Origin: Thermobispora bispora DSM 43833
GTDB taxonomy: Bacteria > Actinomycetota > Actinomycetes > Streptosporangiales > Streptosporangiaceae
DNA length: 64,000 bases
Assembly (NCBI RefSeq): GCF_000092645.1
Contig: NC_014165.1
Location: 2,914,001-2,978,000 of the forward strand
Direction: 5' to 3'
This document shows positions 1-8,434 of the stretch, piece by piece (positions within the stretch are counted from its first letter, which is position 1; each line of letters opens with the position of its first letter). Position numbers and translations under genes: made by a program. The notes under the pieces are model-generated. The model saw nothing but the letters and a program-made list of their open reading frames with translations. It had not been told where the DNA came from and did no database searches.

Positions 1-381
1 CTCGGCGCGAGCGGCGAGGGCGGCACGGTCACCTGGCACAAGATGGGCGAGGGCTGGTCCTGGCTGCGGCGCTCCGGGACCGGGCACGACCACGCGGCCC
101 AGGCCCGGGAGGGCTGGGAGCAGGTGCGGCGGGATCTGGCCGCCGAGACGTACCGGTTCTACGTGCTCGACGAGTTCACCTACCCGCTCGCCTGGGGCTG
201 GGTGGACCTCGACGACGTGCTGGAGACGCTGCGGGGCCGGCCCGGGTACCAGCACGTGGTGATCACCGGGCGGAACGCGCCGGAGCGGCTGGTCGAGGCG
301 GCCGACCTGGTGACCGAGATGGGCAAGATCCGCCACCCCATGGACCGTGGGCAGAAGGGCCAGAAGGGCATCGAGTGGTAG
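1..381 (+). CDS. cobO: Cob(I)yrinic acid a,c-diamide adenosyltransferase, 3' part only
   Basis: The reading frame is open from base 1 and ends in TAG, so the gene begins before the window; 126 codons remain. The product transfers the 5'-deoxyadenosyl group from ATP to Co(I) of the corrin ring in the cytoplasm. The visible part matches the C-terminal half of the P-loop CobO/BtuR family: VLDEFTYPL is the conserved D-E strand, VVITGRNAPERL and the closing MGKIRHP...GQKGIEW tail are typical. The N-terminal P-loop lies outside. The stop overlaps the GTG start of cobB, which indicates translational coupling and a shared operon. Family assignment is firm; only completeness is unknown. Confidence 0.93.
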   Translation, partial: LGASGEGGTVTWHKMGEGWSWLRRSGTGHDHAAQAREGWEQVRRDLAAETYRFYVLDEFTYPLAWGWVDLDDVLETLRGRPGYQHVVITGRNAPERLVEAADLVTEMGKIRHPMDRGQKGQKGIEW

Positions 382-1802
382 CGCCGCCGGGGCCCGCGGC
401 CGCCGGGGCGGCCCGCCGTACCGACGCCGCCGTGCCCCGGCTGGTGATCGCCGCGCCGTCGTCCGGGGCGGGCAAGACCACGGTGGCGACCGGGCTCATG
501 GCCGCGCTGCACGCGCGCGGCCTGCGGGTGTCGCCGCACAAGGTGGGCCCCGACTACATCGACCCCGGCTACCACGCGGTCGCCACCGGGCGGCCGGGCC
601 GCAACCTCGACCCCTTCTTGGTGGGCGAGGACCTGGTCGGGCCGCTGTTCCGGCACGGCGCGCGCGGCTGCGACGTCGCGGTGGTCGAGGGCGTGATGGG
701 GCTGTTCGACGGGCACGCCGGCCGGGACTTCGCCTCGACCGCGCACGTGGCCCGGCTGCTCGACGCCCCGGTCGTGCTCGTCGTCGACGCCTCCCGGGCG
801 GGCCGCTCGGTCGCCGCGCTGGTGCACGGCTTCGCCACCTTCGACCCGCGGGTACGGCTCGGCGGGGTGATCCTCAACCGGATCGGGTCGGACCGGCACG
901 AGGAGCTGTGCCGGGAGGCGCTCGCGGGCTACCCGGTGCTGGGCGCGATCCGCCGCGACGAGGCAGTGGCCACCCCGTCCCGGCACCTCGGCCTGGTCCC
1001 CGCGGCCGAGCGCGGCGCGCCCGCGGTCGACGCGGTGCGGCGCATGGGCGAGCTGGTGGCCCGCTGCTGCGACCTCGAGGCGATCGTCCGGCTCGCCCGC
1101 GCCGCGCCGCCGCTCGGCGCGGCCGCGTGGGATCCGGCGGAGGCGCTCGCCCGCGCCGCGGGCGGGCGGGGCGAGCCGTACCGGCGCTCCGGCACGGTGG
1201 TGGCGGTGGCGGGCGGGCCCGCGTTCACCTTCGGCTACGCCGAGCACGTGGAGCTGCTGCGCGCCGCCGGGGCCGAGGTCGCGGCCTTCGACCCGCTCCG
1301 GGACGAGGCGCTGCCCGAGGGCACGGCCGCGGTCGTGCTCGGCGGCGGCTTCCCCGAGGTGTACGCGGACCGGCTCGCGGCGAACGAGCGGCTGCGCGCG
1401 GCGCTGGCCGCGTTCGGCGGGCCGATCGCCGCCGAGTGCGCCGGGCTGCTCTACCTGTGCCGGGAGCTCGACGGGCGGCGCATGTGCGGCCGCATCCCGG
1501 CCGCGGCGCGGATGACCGACCGGCTCACGCTCGGCTACCGGGAGGCGGTGGCCCGCCGCGACTCGCTGCTCACCCGGGCGGGCGAGCGGCTGCGCGGCCA
1601 CGAGTTCCACCGCACCGTGGTCGACCGGGTGCCCGACCCGCTGCTGTGCTGGGACGGCGGCGCCGACGGCTTCGGCGACGCCCGCCTCACCGCCACCTAC
1701 CTGCATCTGCACTGGGCCGGGAAGCCGATCCTGGCGCACCGCTTGGTCGCCGCCGCTGCGAAGTACCGGTGGCGCTCCGCGCGGGCTCGTCGCCCGTCCT
1801 GA
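375..1802 (+). CDS. cobB: Cobyrinic acid a,c-diamide synthase
   Basis: 475 residues, the usual length for the aerobic-pathway enzyme (hydrogenobyrinic acid a,c-diamide synthase), which uses ATP and glutamine to amidate the a and c side chains. An N-terminal dethiobiotin-synthetase-like ATPase domain starts at about residue 22 with a P-loop (APSSGAGKTT, Lys34). The C-terminal class I glutaminase domain carries the nucleophile Cys355 in AAECAGLLY and the late histidines in TYLHLHWAG (about 443-445). The GTG start at 375 overlaps cobO by 7 bases; no separate ribosome site is needed if the genes are coupled. The last ten residues are arginine-rich and unlike the family, possibly a slightly extended end. 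Confidence 0.95.
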   Translation: MVAPPGPAAAGAARRTDAAVPRLVIAAPSSGAGKTTVATGLMAALHARGLRVSPHKVGPDYIDPGYHAVATGRPGRNLDPFLVGEDLVGPLFRHGARGCDVAVVEGVMGLFDGHAGRDFASTAHVARLLDAPVVLVVDASRAGRSVAALVHGFATFDPRVRLGGVILNRIGSDRHEELCREALAGYPVLGAIRRDEAVATPSRHLGLVPAAERGAPAVDAVRRMGELVARCCDLEAIVRLARAAPPLGAAAWDPAEALARAAGGRGEPYRRSGTVVAVAGGPAFTFGYAEHVELLRAAGAEVAAFDPLRDEALPEGTAAVVLGGGFPEVYADRLAANERLRAALAAFGGPIAAECAGLLYLCRELDGRRMCGRIPAAARMTDRLTLGYREAVARRDSLLTRAGERLRGHEFHRTVVDRVPDPLLCWDGGADGFGDARLTATYLHLHWAGKPILAHRLVAAAAKYRWRSARARRPS

Positions 1803-2265
1803 CGGCGAGCCACGCAGCGGCCACCGGCATTGCCGTTCGGAACGGGCGAGGTCGCGGCGTGGCCATCGCGAGCCAAGGGTTCGTACCGTCACGACCGCGA
1901 ATGTCCGCCGAGCGCGCGCCCCTGTAAGCCGTAGCGAACTCCGCGCGAGCAGGTGCGCTCGTCGGCCGCGAGTCCCGGCTCGGCAAGGGCGGCTTCGGCG
2001 ACGGCCGTCGCAGCCGGAGGCCCGATGTGGGCCGGGGAGGTACGCCGATTCCGGCGGGGCGGCCGGGCCGTCGGTCACCGATCAATCGGCCAATGGAAAC
2101 GAAACGGATTCAGTTACCGGAGTGACGGGGATAAAGATCTGATTTGCCCACCAATGTGAAGCGTTCTCGCTACCATCTCCACCACTGCCGTGTCAGGTAC
2201 CACCGGGCGGGCCGGCATGGAGCCGCACGGCTCGTATAGGCCTGCGAAGACCTGACCCAGGGTCG
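1803..2265. other. Intergenic stretch without a supported gene
   Basis: About 460 bases between cobB and the sepF-like gene. Open frames here have no family resemblance. The part after 2080 is clearly richer in A and T than its surroundings and probably holds the promoter of the sepF-like gene, but no -35/-10 pair with normal spacing stands out. Confidence 0.4.
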
Positions 2266-2631
2266 GTGACGCAGGACATGCCGCATGCGCGGCGTACGTC
2301 GAATCCCCGGTGCCCTCGCGCCGGGGACCGTATCCCAGGTGACCACCACGACACGAAAGACCCACCCGTGATCAAGAAGCTGCGGCCCAAGGACTACAAC
2401 GACGCCTTCTACGTGGGGCACTGCTTCCGCAGCGGCACCGCGGTCGTCATGGACGTCTCGCACCTCCCCGACGACGTGGCCAGGCCGCTCGTGGACTTCT
2501 GTGCGGGCCTGGTCTACGGGCGAGGCGGCGACATGGAACGGCTCGACCGGAAGGTGTTCCTGCTCCAGCCTCCGGCGCGGCCCCGGATCGCGGCCGCCCA
2601 CATTCCCGATCTCGCCCACATCGCGGACTGA
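2266..2631 (+). CDS. SepF-like cell division protein
   Basis: The C-terminal 85 residues match the SepF core fold: KKLRPKDYNDAFYVG, a V-V-M-D strand, the LVDFCAGLVYG helix and the closing KVFLLQPP strand. SepF tethers FtsZ to the membrane and is the main Z-ring anchor in actinobacteria, where several paralogues coexist. This copy lacks the N-terminal amphipathic membrane-binding helix of true SepF; the preceding 35 residues are basic and proline-rich with no hydrophobic moment. A GTG at 2368 would give an 87-residue core-only protein, and no strong ribosome site decides between the two. It stands alone between cobB and convergent cobH, so neighbours say nothing about its job. It is probably an accessory paralogue rather than the main SepF. 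Confidence 0.75.
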   Translation: MTQDMPHARRTSNPRCPRAGDRIPGDHHDTKDPPVIKKLRPKDYNDAFYVGHCFRSGTAVVMDVSHLPDDVARPLVDFCAGLVYGRGGDMERLDRKVFLLQPPARPRIAAAHIPDLAHIAD

Positions 2632-2808
2632 TCGGAAAATGCCGCCCACCGCCTCCTGTGCCGGTATCGCCCACCGGCACGCCGCCCCGCCCGCGGCGCA
2701 CCGATTACCGCCCACTGCGACGAGAAAGTTTCAACCGCCCGTGGCGGGCCGCTGAGCGGTGACCAGGTACCCCGCCTCACCGACCGACGCCGCGCCGTAC
2801 CGCGCGGC

Positions 2809-3450
2809 TCACTCGCGTTCGCAGGCGATGGCGTTGACGGCCGCGGCGGCGAGCGCGCTGCCACCGCGGCGGCCGTGCACCACCAGGTAGTCGAGGCCAC
2901 TATGGACGAGGGCAAGCTTCGACTCGGCCGCGCCGACGAAGCCCACCGGGATGCCGAGCACCGCCGCTGGCCGGCCCGCTCCTTCGGCCACCAGCTCGAG
3001 CAGCCGGAACAGCGCGGTCGGCGCGTTGCCGATCGCGACCACCGAGCCCGCCAGCCGGTCCCGCCACAGCTCCAGCGCGGCCGCGCTCCGGGTGGTGCCG
3101 AGGCGCTCGGCGAGCTCGGGCACCCGCGGGTCGTTGAGCGTGCAGACCACCTCGTTGCCCGCGGGCAGCCGCCGCCGGGTGATGCCGGAGGCGACCATCT
3201 CGGCGTCGCACAGCACCGGCGCGCCCGCCCGCAGCGCGGCCCGCGCCCGGGTCACCACCTGCGGCGACCAGGCCAGGTCCCGGACGAGGTCGGTCATCCC
3301 GCACGCGTGGATCATCCGCACCGCGACCTGGGCCACCTCGGGTGGCAGGCCGTCCAGGTCCACCTCGGCCCGGATGGTGGCGAACGACCGCCGGTAGATC
3401 TCGGCGCCGTCCCTGATGTAGTCGAACGGCGGCCCGGCGTACCCGGTCAC
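2809..3450 (-). CDS. cobH: Precorrin-8X methylmutase
   Basis: 213 residues, full length for CobH/CbiC, which moves the C11 methyl group to C12 to give hydrogenobyrinic acid. The catalytic histidine is His48 in RMIHACGM, and the later [18 protein letters not shown] and [13 protein letters not shown] blocks line the substrate pocket in this family. Its ATG overlaps the cobG stop by four bases, so the two are transcribed together from the cobG side. In several actinobacteria cobG and cobH are neighbours in this order. Confidence 0.96.
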   Translation of the reverse strand: MTGYAGPPFDYIRDGAEIYRRSFATIRAEVDLDGLPPEVAQVAVRMIHACGMTDLVRDLAWSPQVVTRARAALRAGAPVLCDAEMVASGITRRRLPAGNEVVCTLNDPRVPELAERLGTTRSAAALELWRDRLAGSVVAIGNAPTALFRLLELVAEGAGRPAAVLGIPVGFVGAAESKLALVHSGLDYLVVHGRRGGSALAAAAVNAIACERE

Positions 3451-4550
3451 GGCCCCTCCTCCCGGTAACCGGTGGCGGTCGCCACCATCTGCCGCACCCG
3501 GCCGCGCGGCAGCCCGCAGCGGCGCTCACACCCGGACCAGTGCACCGGCACCTCGGCGGGCGCCGTCCGGGCGCGCACCCACGCGGCCGCGTCCGCGCGC
3601 ACGTCGGCGAGCGCCCGGGCGCAGCCGGGCAGCCCGGTGCACGCGGTCACCCCCACCCACGGCGACCGCGGGTCGGTGACGAGCCCGGCCGCCACGAGGC
3701 CGTGCCGTACCGCCTCCGGGTCGGCCACGTCGCGGACCACGACCGTGCGCCACGGCGTGAACCGCACCTCGGCGGCGAGGCCGGCGATCGCGTGCGCCTG
3801 CTCCGGGGTGAGCCGCCCCAGCGGCACGAGGGCCTGTACGGCGAGCCCGCCCGACGGCTGCGCCACCACGCCCGGCTCGCGCGGCTGCGGCGGTGCCTGC
3901 CGTACCTCCCCGGCCGTGCCGCCGAGCGCGGCGGCGATCCGCGCCGGGCCGTCGGCGAGCTCGGCGATCCGCCACTCCGTGGTCCGCAGCCGCAGGAACG
4001 CCTCGGCCGCGTCGAGCATCGTCGGCACGGCCCGCTCCGGCGGCACCGCCAGCCCGGCGTCCCGCCCGGCGAGCAGCAACCGGCCCGCGGCGTAGGTGAC
4101 GTCCGCATCCAGCCCCAGATCCCCGATCGAGAACAGGAACCGCCCGGGCAGCCGGGCCAGCCCCGGGCGCGCGCACAGCTCGCGGTCGAGCGCGTCCACC
4201 AGGTCCGCCTCCCCGAACGGGGAGGCCACGATGTTGCGCACCCGCTCGTGCGTGGCCGACGGCAGCAGGCCCGCGGCGGCGATGCGCGCGGCGAACGCCT
4301 CGGCCGCCGATCCCCCGCCCGGGACCGTCCCGGACAGGCCGCGGACCTGCACGTTCCCGCGCGAGGTGAGCTCGATGACGCCGTTGCCGAGGGTCGCCGC
4401 GCAGTCGGCGAGCACCCGCAGCTGGTCGGCCCGGATCAGGCCGCCGGGCAGCCGGACCCGGGCGAGCGGCCCGTCGGCGGCCTCGTGCACCTGCAGCGCC
4501 CCCGGACAGGCGTCGGGGCGGGTTCGTCCGGGAGCGTCGGGCTTGGGCAC
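3447..4550 (-). CDS. cobG: Precorrin-3B synthase (oxygen-dependent)
   Basis: 367 residues. CobG hydroxylates precorrin-3A at C20 with formation of the gamma-lactone and needs O2, so its presence defines the aerobic route. It belongs to the nitrite/sulphite-reductase half-domain family: [12 protein letters not shown] near residue 34 and [13 protein letters not shown] near 60 are the ferredoxin-like repeats. The [4Fe-4S] ligands are seen as Cys304 and Cys310 (CTGLPGC) and Cys341 and Cys345 (CERRC). The start is divergent from cobN with the riboswitch between them, but the riboswitch is oriented toward cobN only. Confidence 0.94.
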   Translation of the reverse strand: MPKPDAPGRTRPDACPGALQVHEAADGPLARVRLPGGLIRADQLRVLADCAATLGNGVIELTSRGNVQVRGLSGTVPGGGSAAEAFAARIAAAGLLPSATHERVRNIVASPFGEADLVDALDRELCARPGLARLPGRFLFSIGDLGLDADVTYAAGRLLLAGRDAGLAVPPERAVPTMLDAAEAFLRLRTTEWRIAELADGPARIAAALGGTAGEVRQAPPQPREPGVVAQPSGGLAVQALVPLGRLTPEQAHAIAGLAAEVRFTPWRTVVVRDVADPEAVRHGLVAAGLVTDPRSPWVGVTACTGLPGCARALADVRADAAAWVRARTAPAEVPVHWSGCERRCGLPRGRVRQMVATATGYREEGP

Positions 4551-4582
4551 GAGATGGATGGTAACGCCGGATCTTGCCGTCG

Positions 4583-4739
4583 TAGGCTAAGGGCAGGCGG
4601 CGGTACGGAGGAAGCCGGTGCGAATCCGGCGCGGTCCCGCCACTGTCACCGGGGAGCGAACCCCAGCGATGGCCACTGCCCGTCCGGGTGGGAAGGCCGG
4701 GGCGAGCGTCGATCCGGGAGCCAGGAGACTCCGGCCGTC
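4583..4739 (+). promoter_or_regulatory. Cobalamin (B12) riboswitch aptamer
   Basis: All landmark blocks of the cobalamin aptamer occur in order: GAAGCCGGTGCGAATCCGGC (4611-4630), the GCGGTCCCGCCACTGT block (4631-4646), GCCACTG (4672-4678), GGGAAGG (4690-4696) and the B12 box GAGCCAGGAGACTC (4718-4731). Downstream, CGGGG at 4756-4760 can pair either with CCCCG at 4746-4750 or with CCCCG at 4767-4771, the latter just in front of the GGGAGG ribosome site (4773-4778) of cobN. This suggests translation control by a switchable hairpin, so that adenosylcobalamin would shut down cobN and cobIJ. The switch mechanism is inferred; the aptamer is firm. Confidence 0.95.
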
Positions 4740-4787
4740 GTGACACCCCGCGACACGGGGCGAGGACCCCGAGGGAGGTATTGCGGC

Positions 4788-7700
4788 GTGCCCGTTGTTC
4801 TGCTGCTGTCCACGTCGGACACGGATCTGCTCAGCGCCCGGGCGAGCGGCAAGCCCTACCGGCTCGGCAACCCCGCACGGCTCTCCGTGGACGATCTGCC
4901 CGACCTGCTCGACGGCACCGACCTCGTCGTCGTACGCCTGCTCGGCGGTCGGCGGGCCTGGGAGGAGGGCCTCGATGCGCTGCTCGCCGGGCCGCGGCCG
5001 GTGGTGGTGCTCGGCGGCGAGCAGGTGCCCGACGCGGAGCTGATGGAGCTGTCCACGGTGAGCGGCGGGGTGTGCGCCGAGGCGCACGCGTACCTCGCCT
5101 ACGGCGGGCCGGCCAACCTCGCCGAGCTGCACGCGTTCCTGTGCGACACGCTCCTGCTCACCGGGTACGGCTTCGCGCCCCCGCAGCCCACCCCCGCCTG
5201 GGGCGTGCTCGAGCGCGAGGCCCGCGACGTCGACGGCCCGGTGGTCGGGGTGCTCTACTACCGGGCCCACCACGTGGCCGGGAACACCGCGTTCGTCGAG
5301 GCGCTGTGTCGGGCGATCGAGGAGGCGGGCGGGCGGCCGCTGCCGGTGTACTGCTCGTCGCTGCGGGCCGCCGAGCCCGGCCTGATCGAGGCGCTGCGCG
5401 CGGCCGACGTGCTCGTGGTGACCGTGCTCGCCGCGGGCGGCACCCGGCCCGCGCTGGCGGGGGCGGGTGGCGACGACGAGGCCTGGGACGTCGGCGCGCT
5501 CGCCGAGCTTAACGTGCCGATCCTGCAGGCGCTGTGCCTCACCACGAGCCGCCGCGCCTGGGAGGAGAGCGACGACGGCCTCTCCCCGCTCGACGCGGCC
5601 GCGCAGGTGGCGATCCCCGAGTTCGACGGGCGGATCATCACGGTGCCGTTCTCGTTCAAGGAGTTCGACGCCGACGGCCTGCCGCGCTACGTGCCCGACC
5701 CGGAGCGCGCCGCCCGGGTGGCGGGCATCGCGGTACGGCACGGCCTGCTCCGTCGTACCCCGCCCGCGGAGCGGCGGGTCGTGGTGATGCTGTCGGCCTA
5801 CCCGACCAAGCACGCCCGGCTCGGCAACGCGGTCGGCCTCGACACCCCGGCGAGCGCGGTACGGCTGCTCGCCGCCCTCGCCGCGGCGGGCTACGACCTC
5901 GGCGACGGCCTCCCCGGGGTGGCCGAGCAGGACGGGGACGCGCTCATGCACGCGCTGATCGCCGCGGGCGGCCAGGACCCGGACTGGCTCACCGAGGAGC
6001 ACCTCGCGGGCAACCCGGTGCGGATCTCCGGCGCGGCCTACGCCCGCTGGTTCGCCACCCTCCCCGCCGACCTGCGCGAGGCGGTCGAGCGGCACTGGGG
6101 GCCGCCGCCGGGCGAGCTGTTCGTGCACGAGGGCGACATCGTGCTCGCCGCGCTGCGCGCCGGGAACGTCGTGGTGATGGTGCAGCCGCCGCGCGGCTTC
6201 GGCGAGAACCCGATCGCGATCTACCACGACCCCGAGCTGCCGCCGAGCCACCACTACCTCGCCGCGTACCGGTGGATCGCCGACGAGTTCGGCGCGCACG
6301 CGATCGTGCACCTGGGCAAGCACGGCAACCTCGAGTGGCTGCCGGGCAAGTCGGCCGCGCTCTCCGCCTCGTGCGCCCCCGACGCCGCACTCGGCGACCT
6401 GCCGCTGATCTACCCGTTCCTCGTCAACGACCCCGGCGAGGGCACCCAGGCGAAGCGGCGGGCGCACGCGGTGCTCGTCGACCACCTCGTGCCGCCGATG
6501 GCCCGCGCCGAGACCTACGGCGACATCGCCCGGCTGGAGCAGCTGCTCGACGAGCACGCCACGGTCGCCGCGCTGGACCCGGCGAAGCTGCCCGCGGTCC
6601 GCGCGCAGATCTGGACGCTGATCCGGGCGGCCCGGCTCGACCACGACCTCGGGGTGGCGGACCGGCCGCACGACGCCGAGTTCGACGAGTTCCTGCTGCA
6701 GGTCGACGGCTGGCTGTGCGAGGTGAAGGACGCGCAGATCCGGGACGGCCTGCACGTGCTCGGCCGGGCCCCGGAGGGCGCCGACCGGGTGAACCTCGTG
6801 CTCGCGATCCTGCGCGCCCGCCAGATGTGGGCGGGCCGCCGCGCGCTGCCCGGCCTGCGCGAGGCGCTCGGCCTCGCCGAGGACGGTACGGCGGGCCGGG
6901 CCGAGGTGGACGCGGCCGAGGCGACCGCCCGCGCCCTGGTCGAGGCGATGGAGGAGCGCGGCTGGGACGCGGCCGCCGCGCCCCAGGTCGCCGCGGCGCT
7001 GCTGCCGGACGCCGACGCCGACCGCCGGGAGACCGTGGCCAGGATTCTCGCCTTCGCCGCGACCGAGGTGGTGCCCCGGCTGCGCCGTACCACCGACGAG
7101 ATCGACAACGTGCTGCACGCGCTCGACGGCGGCTACGTTCCGGCCGGGCCGAGCGGGTCGCCGCTGCGCGGGCTGGTGAACGTGCTGCCGACCGGCCGCA
7201 ACTTCTACGCCGTGGACCCGCGGGCGGTGCCGAGCCGGCTCGCCTGGGAGACCGGGCAGGCGATGGCGCGGTCGCTGCTCGAGCGGTACCGGGCCGAGCA
7301 CGGCACCTGGCCGCGCTCGGTCGGGCTGTCGATGTGGGGCACGAGCGCAATGCGCACCGCCGGGGACGACGTGGCCGAGGTGCTCGCGCTGCTCGGGGTG
7401 CGGCCGGAGTGGGACGAGGCGTCCCGCCGGGTGATCGGGCTGGAGCCGATCCCGCTCGCCGAGCTGGGCCGGCCGCGGATCGACGTCACCATGCGGATCA
7501 GCGGGTTCTTCCGGGACGCGTTCCCGCACGTGGTGGCGATGCTCGACGACGCGGTCCGGCTCGTGGCCGAGCTCGACGAGCCGGACGAGGACAACTACGT
7601 GCGCGCGCACGTGCGGGCCGACGACCGGGGCGACCGGCGGCGGGCCACGCTGCGGATCTTCGGCCCGGCGCCGGGCGCGTACGGGGCCGGGCTGCTGCCG

Positions 7701-8378
7701 CTGATCGACAGCCGCAACTGGCGGGACGACGCCGACCTCGCCGAGGTGTACGCGGTGTGGGGCGGCCACGCCTACGGTCGCGACCTCGACGGGGTGCCCG
7801 CCCGGGCGGACATGGAGAACGCGTACCGCAGGATCGCGGTCGCGGTGAAGAACGTCGACGTGCGCGAGCACGACATCGCCGACTCCGACGACTACTTCCA
7901 GTACCACGGCGGCATGGTCGCCGCGGTGCGCGCGCTCACCGGCCGCTCCCCCGCGGCGTACCTCGGCGACACCACCCGGCCGGACGCGGTGCGCACCCGC
8001 ACCCTCGCCGAGGAGACCGCGCGGATCTTCCGCGCCCGGGTGGTGAACCCGCGCTGGCTCGCGGCGATGCGCGCGCACGGCTACAAGGGCGCGTTCGAGC
8101 TCGCCGCCACCGTCGACTACCTGTTCGGCTACGACGCCACCACCGGGGTGGTCGCCGACTGGATGTACGACCGGATCGCCGCGGCCTACGTGCTCGACCC
8201 GGAGAACCGGGCGTTCCTGGCCAAGTCGAACCCGTGGGCGCTGCACGGCATCGCCGAGCGGCTGCTCGAGGCGGCCGAGCGCGGCATGTGGGCGAACCCG
8301 GACGCCGGGATCCTCGAGGGCGTGCGCCGGGTCTACCTCGAGACCGAGGGCGACCTCGAGGACGCCACCGGCCGCTGA
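4788..8378 (+). CDS. cobN: Cobaltochelatase large subunit
   Basis: 1196 residues from the GTG at 4788, chosen because it lies nine bases after GGGAGG and directly behind the riboswitch; the frame stays open far upstream but that part overlaps cobG and the aptamer. CobN is the BchH-like subunit of the ATP-dependent CobN-CobS-CobT complex that inserts cobalt into hydrogenobyrinic acid a,c-diamide in the aerobic pathway. The hallmark HLGKHGNLEWLPGK lies near residue 507 and the family blocks YRAHHVAGN, QPPRGFGENP and DDYFQYHGGM are all present. The length is normal and no frame break is seen. The cobS/cobT or chlI/chlD-like partners are not in the window. cobIJ follows after 56 bases, so the riboswitch probably governs both. 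Confidence 0.97.
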   Translation: MPVVLLLSTSDTDLLSARASGKPYRLGNPARLSVDDLPDLLDGTDLVVVRLLGGRRAWEEGLDALLAGPRPVVVLGGEQVPDAELMELSTVSGGVCAEAHAYLAYGGPANLAELHAFLCDTLLLTGYGFAPPQPTPAWGVLEREARDVDGPVVGVLYYRAHHVAGNTAFVEALCRAIEEAGGRPLPVYCSSLRAAEPGLIEALRAADVLVVTVLAAGGTRPALAGAGGDDEAWDVGALAELNVPILQALCLTTSRRAWEESDDGLSPLDAAAQVAIPEFDGRIITVPFSFKEFDADGLPRYVPDPERAARVAGIAVRHGLLRRTPPAERRVVVMLSAYPTKHARLGNAVGLDTPASAVRLLAALAAAGYDLGDGLPGVAEQDGDALMHALIAAGGQDPDWLTEEHLAGNPVRISGAAYARWFATLPADLREAVERHWGPPPGELFVHEGDIVLAALRAGNVVVMVQPPRGFGENPIAIYHDPELPPSHHYLAAYRWIADEFGAHAIVHLGKHGNLEWLPGKSAALSASCAPDAALGDLPLIYPFLVNDPGEGTQAKRRAHAVLVDHLVPPMARAETYGDIARLEQLLDEHATVAALDPAKLPAVRAQIWTLIRAARLDHDLGVADRPHDAEFDEFLLQVDGWLCEVKDAQIRDGLHVLGRAPEGADRVNLVLAILRARQMWAGRRALPGLREALGLAEDGTAGRAEVDAAEATARALVEAMEERGWDAAAAPQVAAALLPDADADRRETVARILAFAATEVVPRLRRTTDEIDNVLHALDGGYVPAGPSGSPLRGLVNVLPTGRNFYAVDPRAVPSRLAWETGQAMARSLLERYRAEHGTWPRSVGLSMWGTSAMRTAGDDVAEVLALLGVRPEWDEASRRVIGLEPIPLAELGRPRIDVTMRISGFFRDAFPHVVAMLDDAVRLVAELDEPDEDNYVRAHVRADDRGDRRRATLRIFGPAPGAYGAGLLPLIDSRNWRDDADLAEVYAVWGGHAYGRDLDGVPARADMENAYRRIAVAVKNVDVREHDIADSDDYFQYHGGMVAAVRALTGRSPAAYLGDTTRPDAVRTRTLAEETARIFRARVVNPRWLAAMRAHGYKGAFELAATVDYLFGYDATTGVVADWMYDRIAAAYVLDPENRAFLAKSNPWALHGIAERLLEAAERGMWANPDAGILEGVRRVYLETEGDLEDATGR

Positions 8379-8434
8379 GCCGCTGCTTCCCTTTTGTCCC
8401 TCGTTTCCCCCGCCCCAGGCAGCAAGGACCCCAG

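Noticed and set aside
4587-8246. 1219-codon open frame on the minus strand opposite cobN
   Set aside because: A high-GC shadow: arginine/glycine/histidine-rich composition, no family, and the plus strand carries a full CobN.
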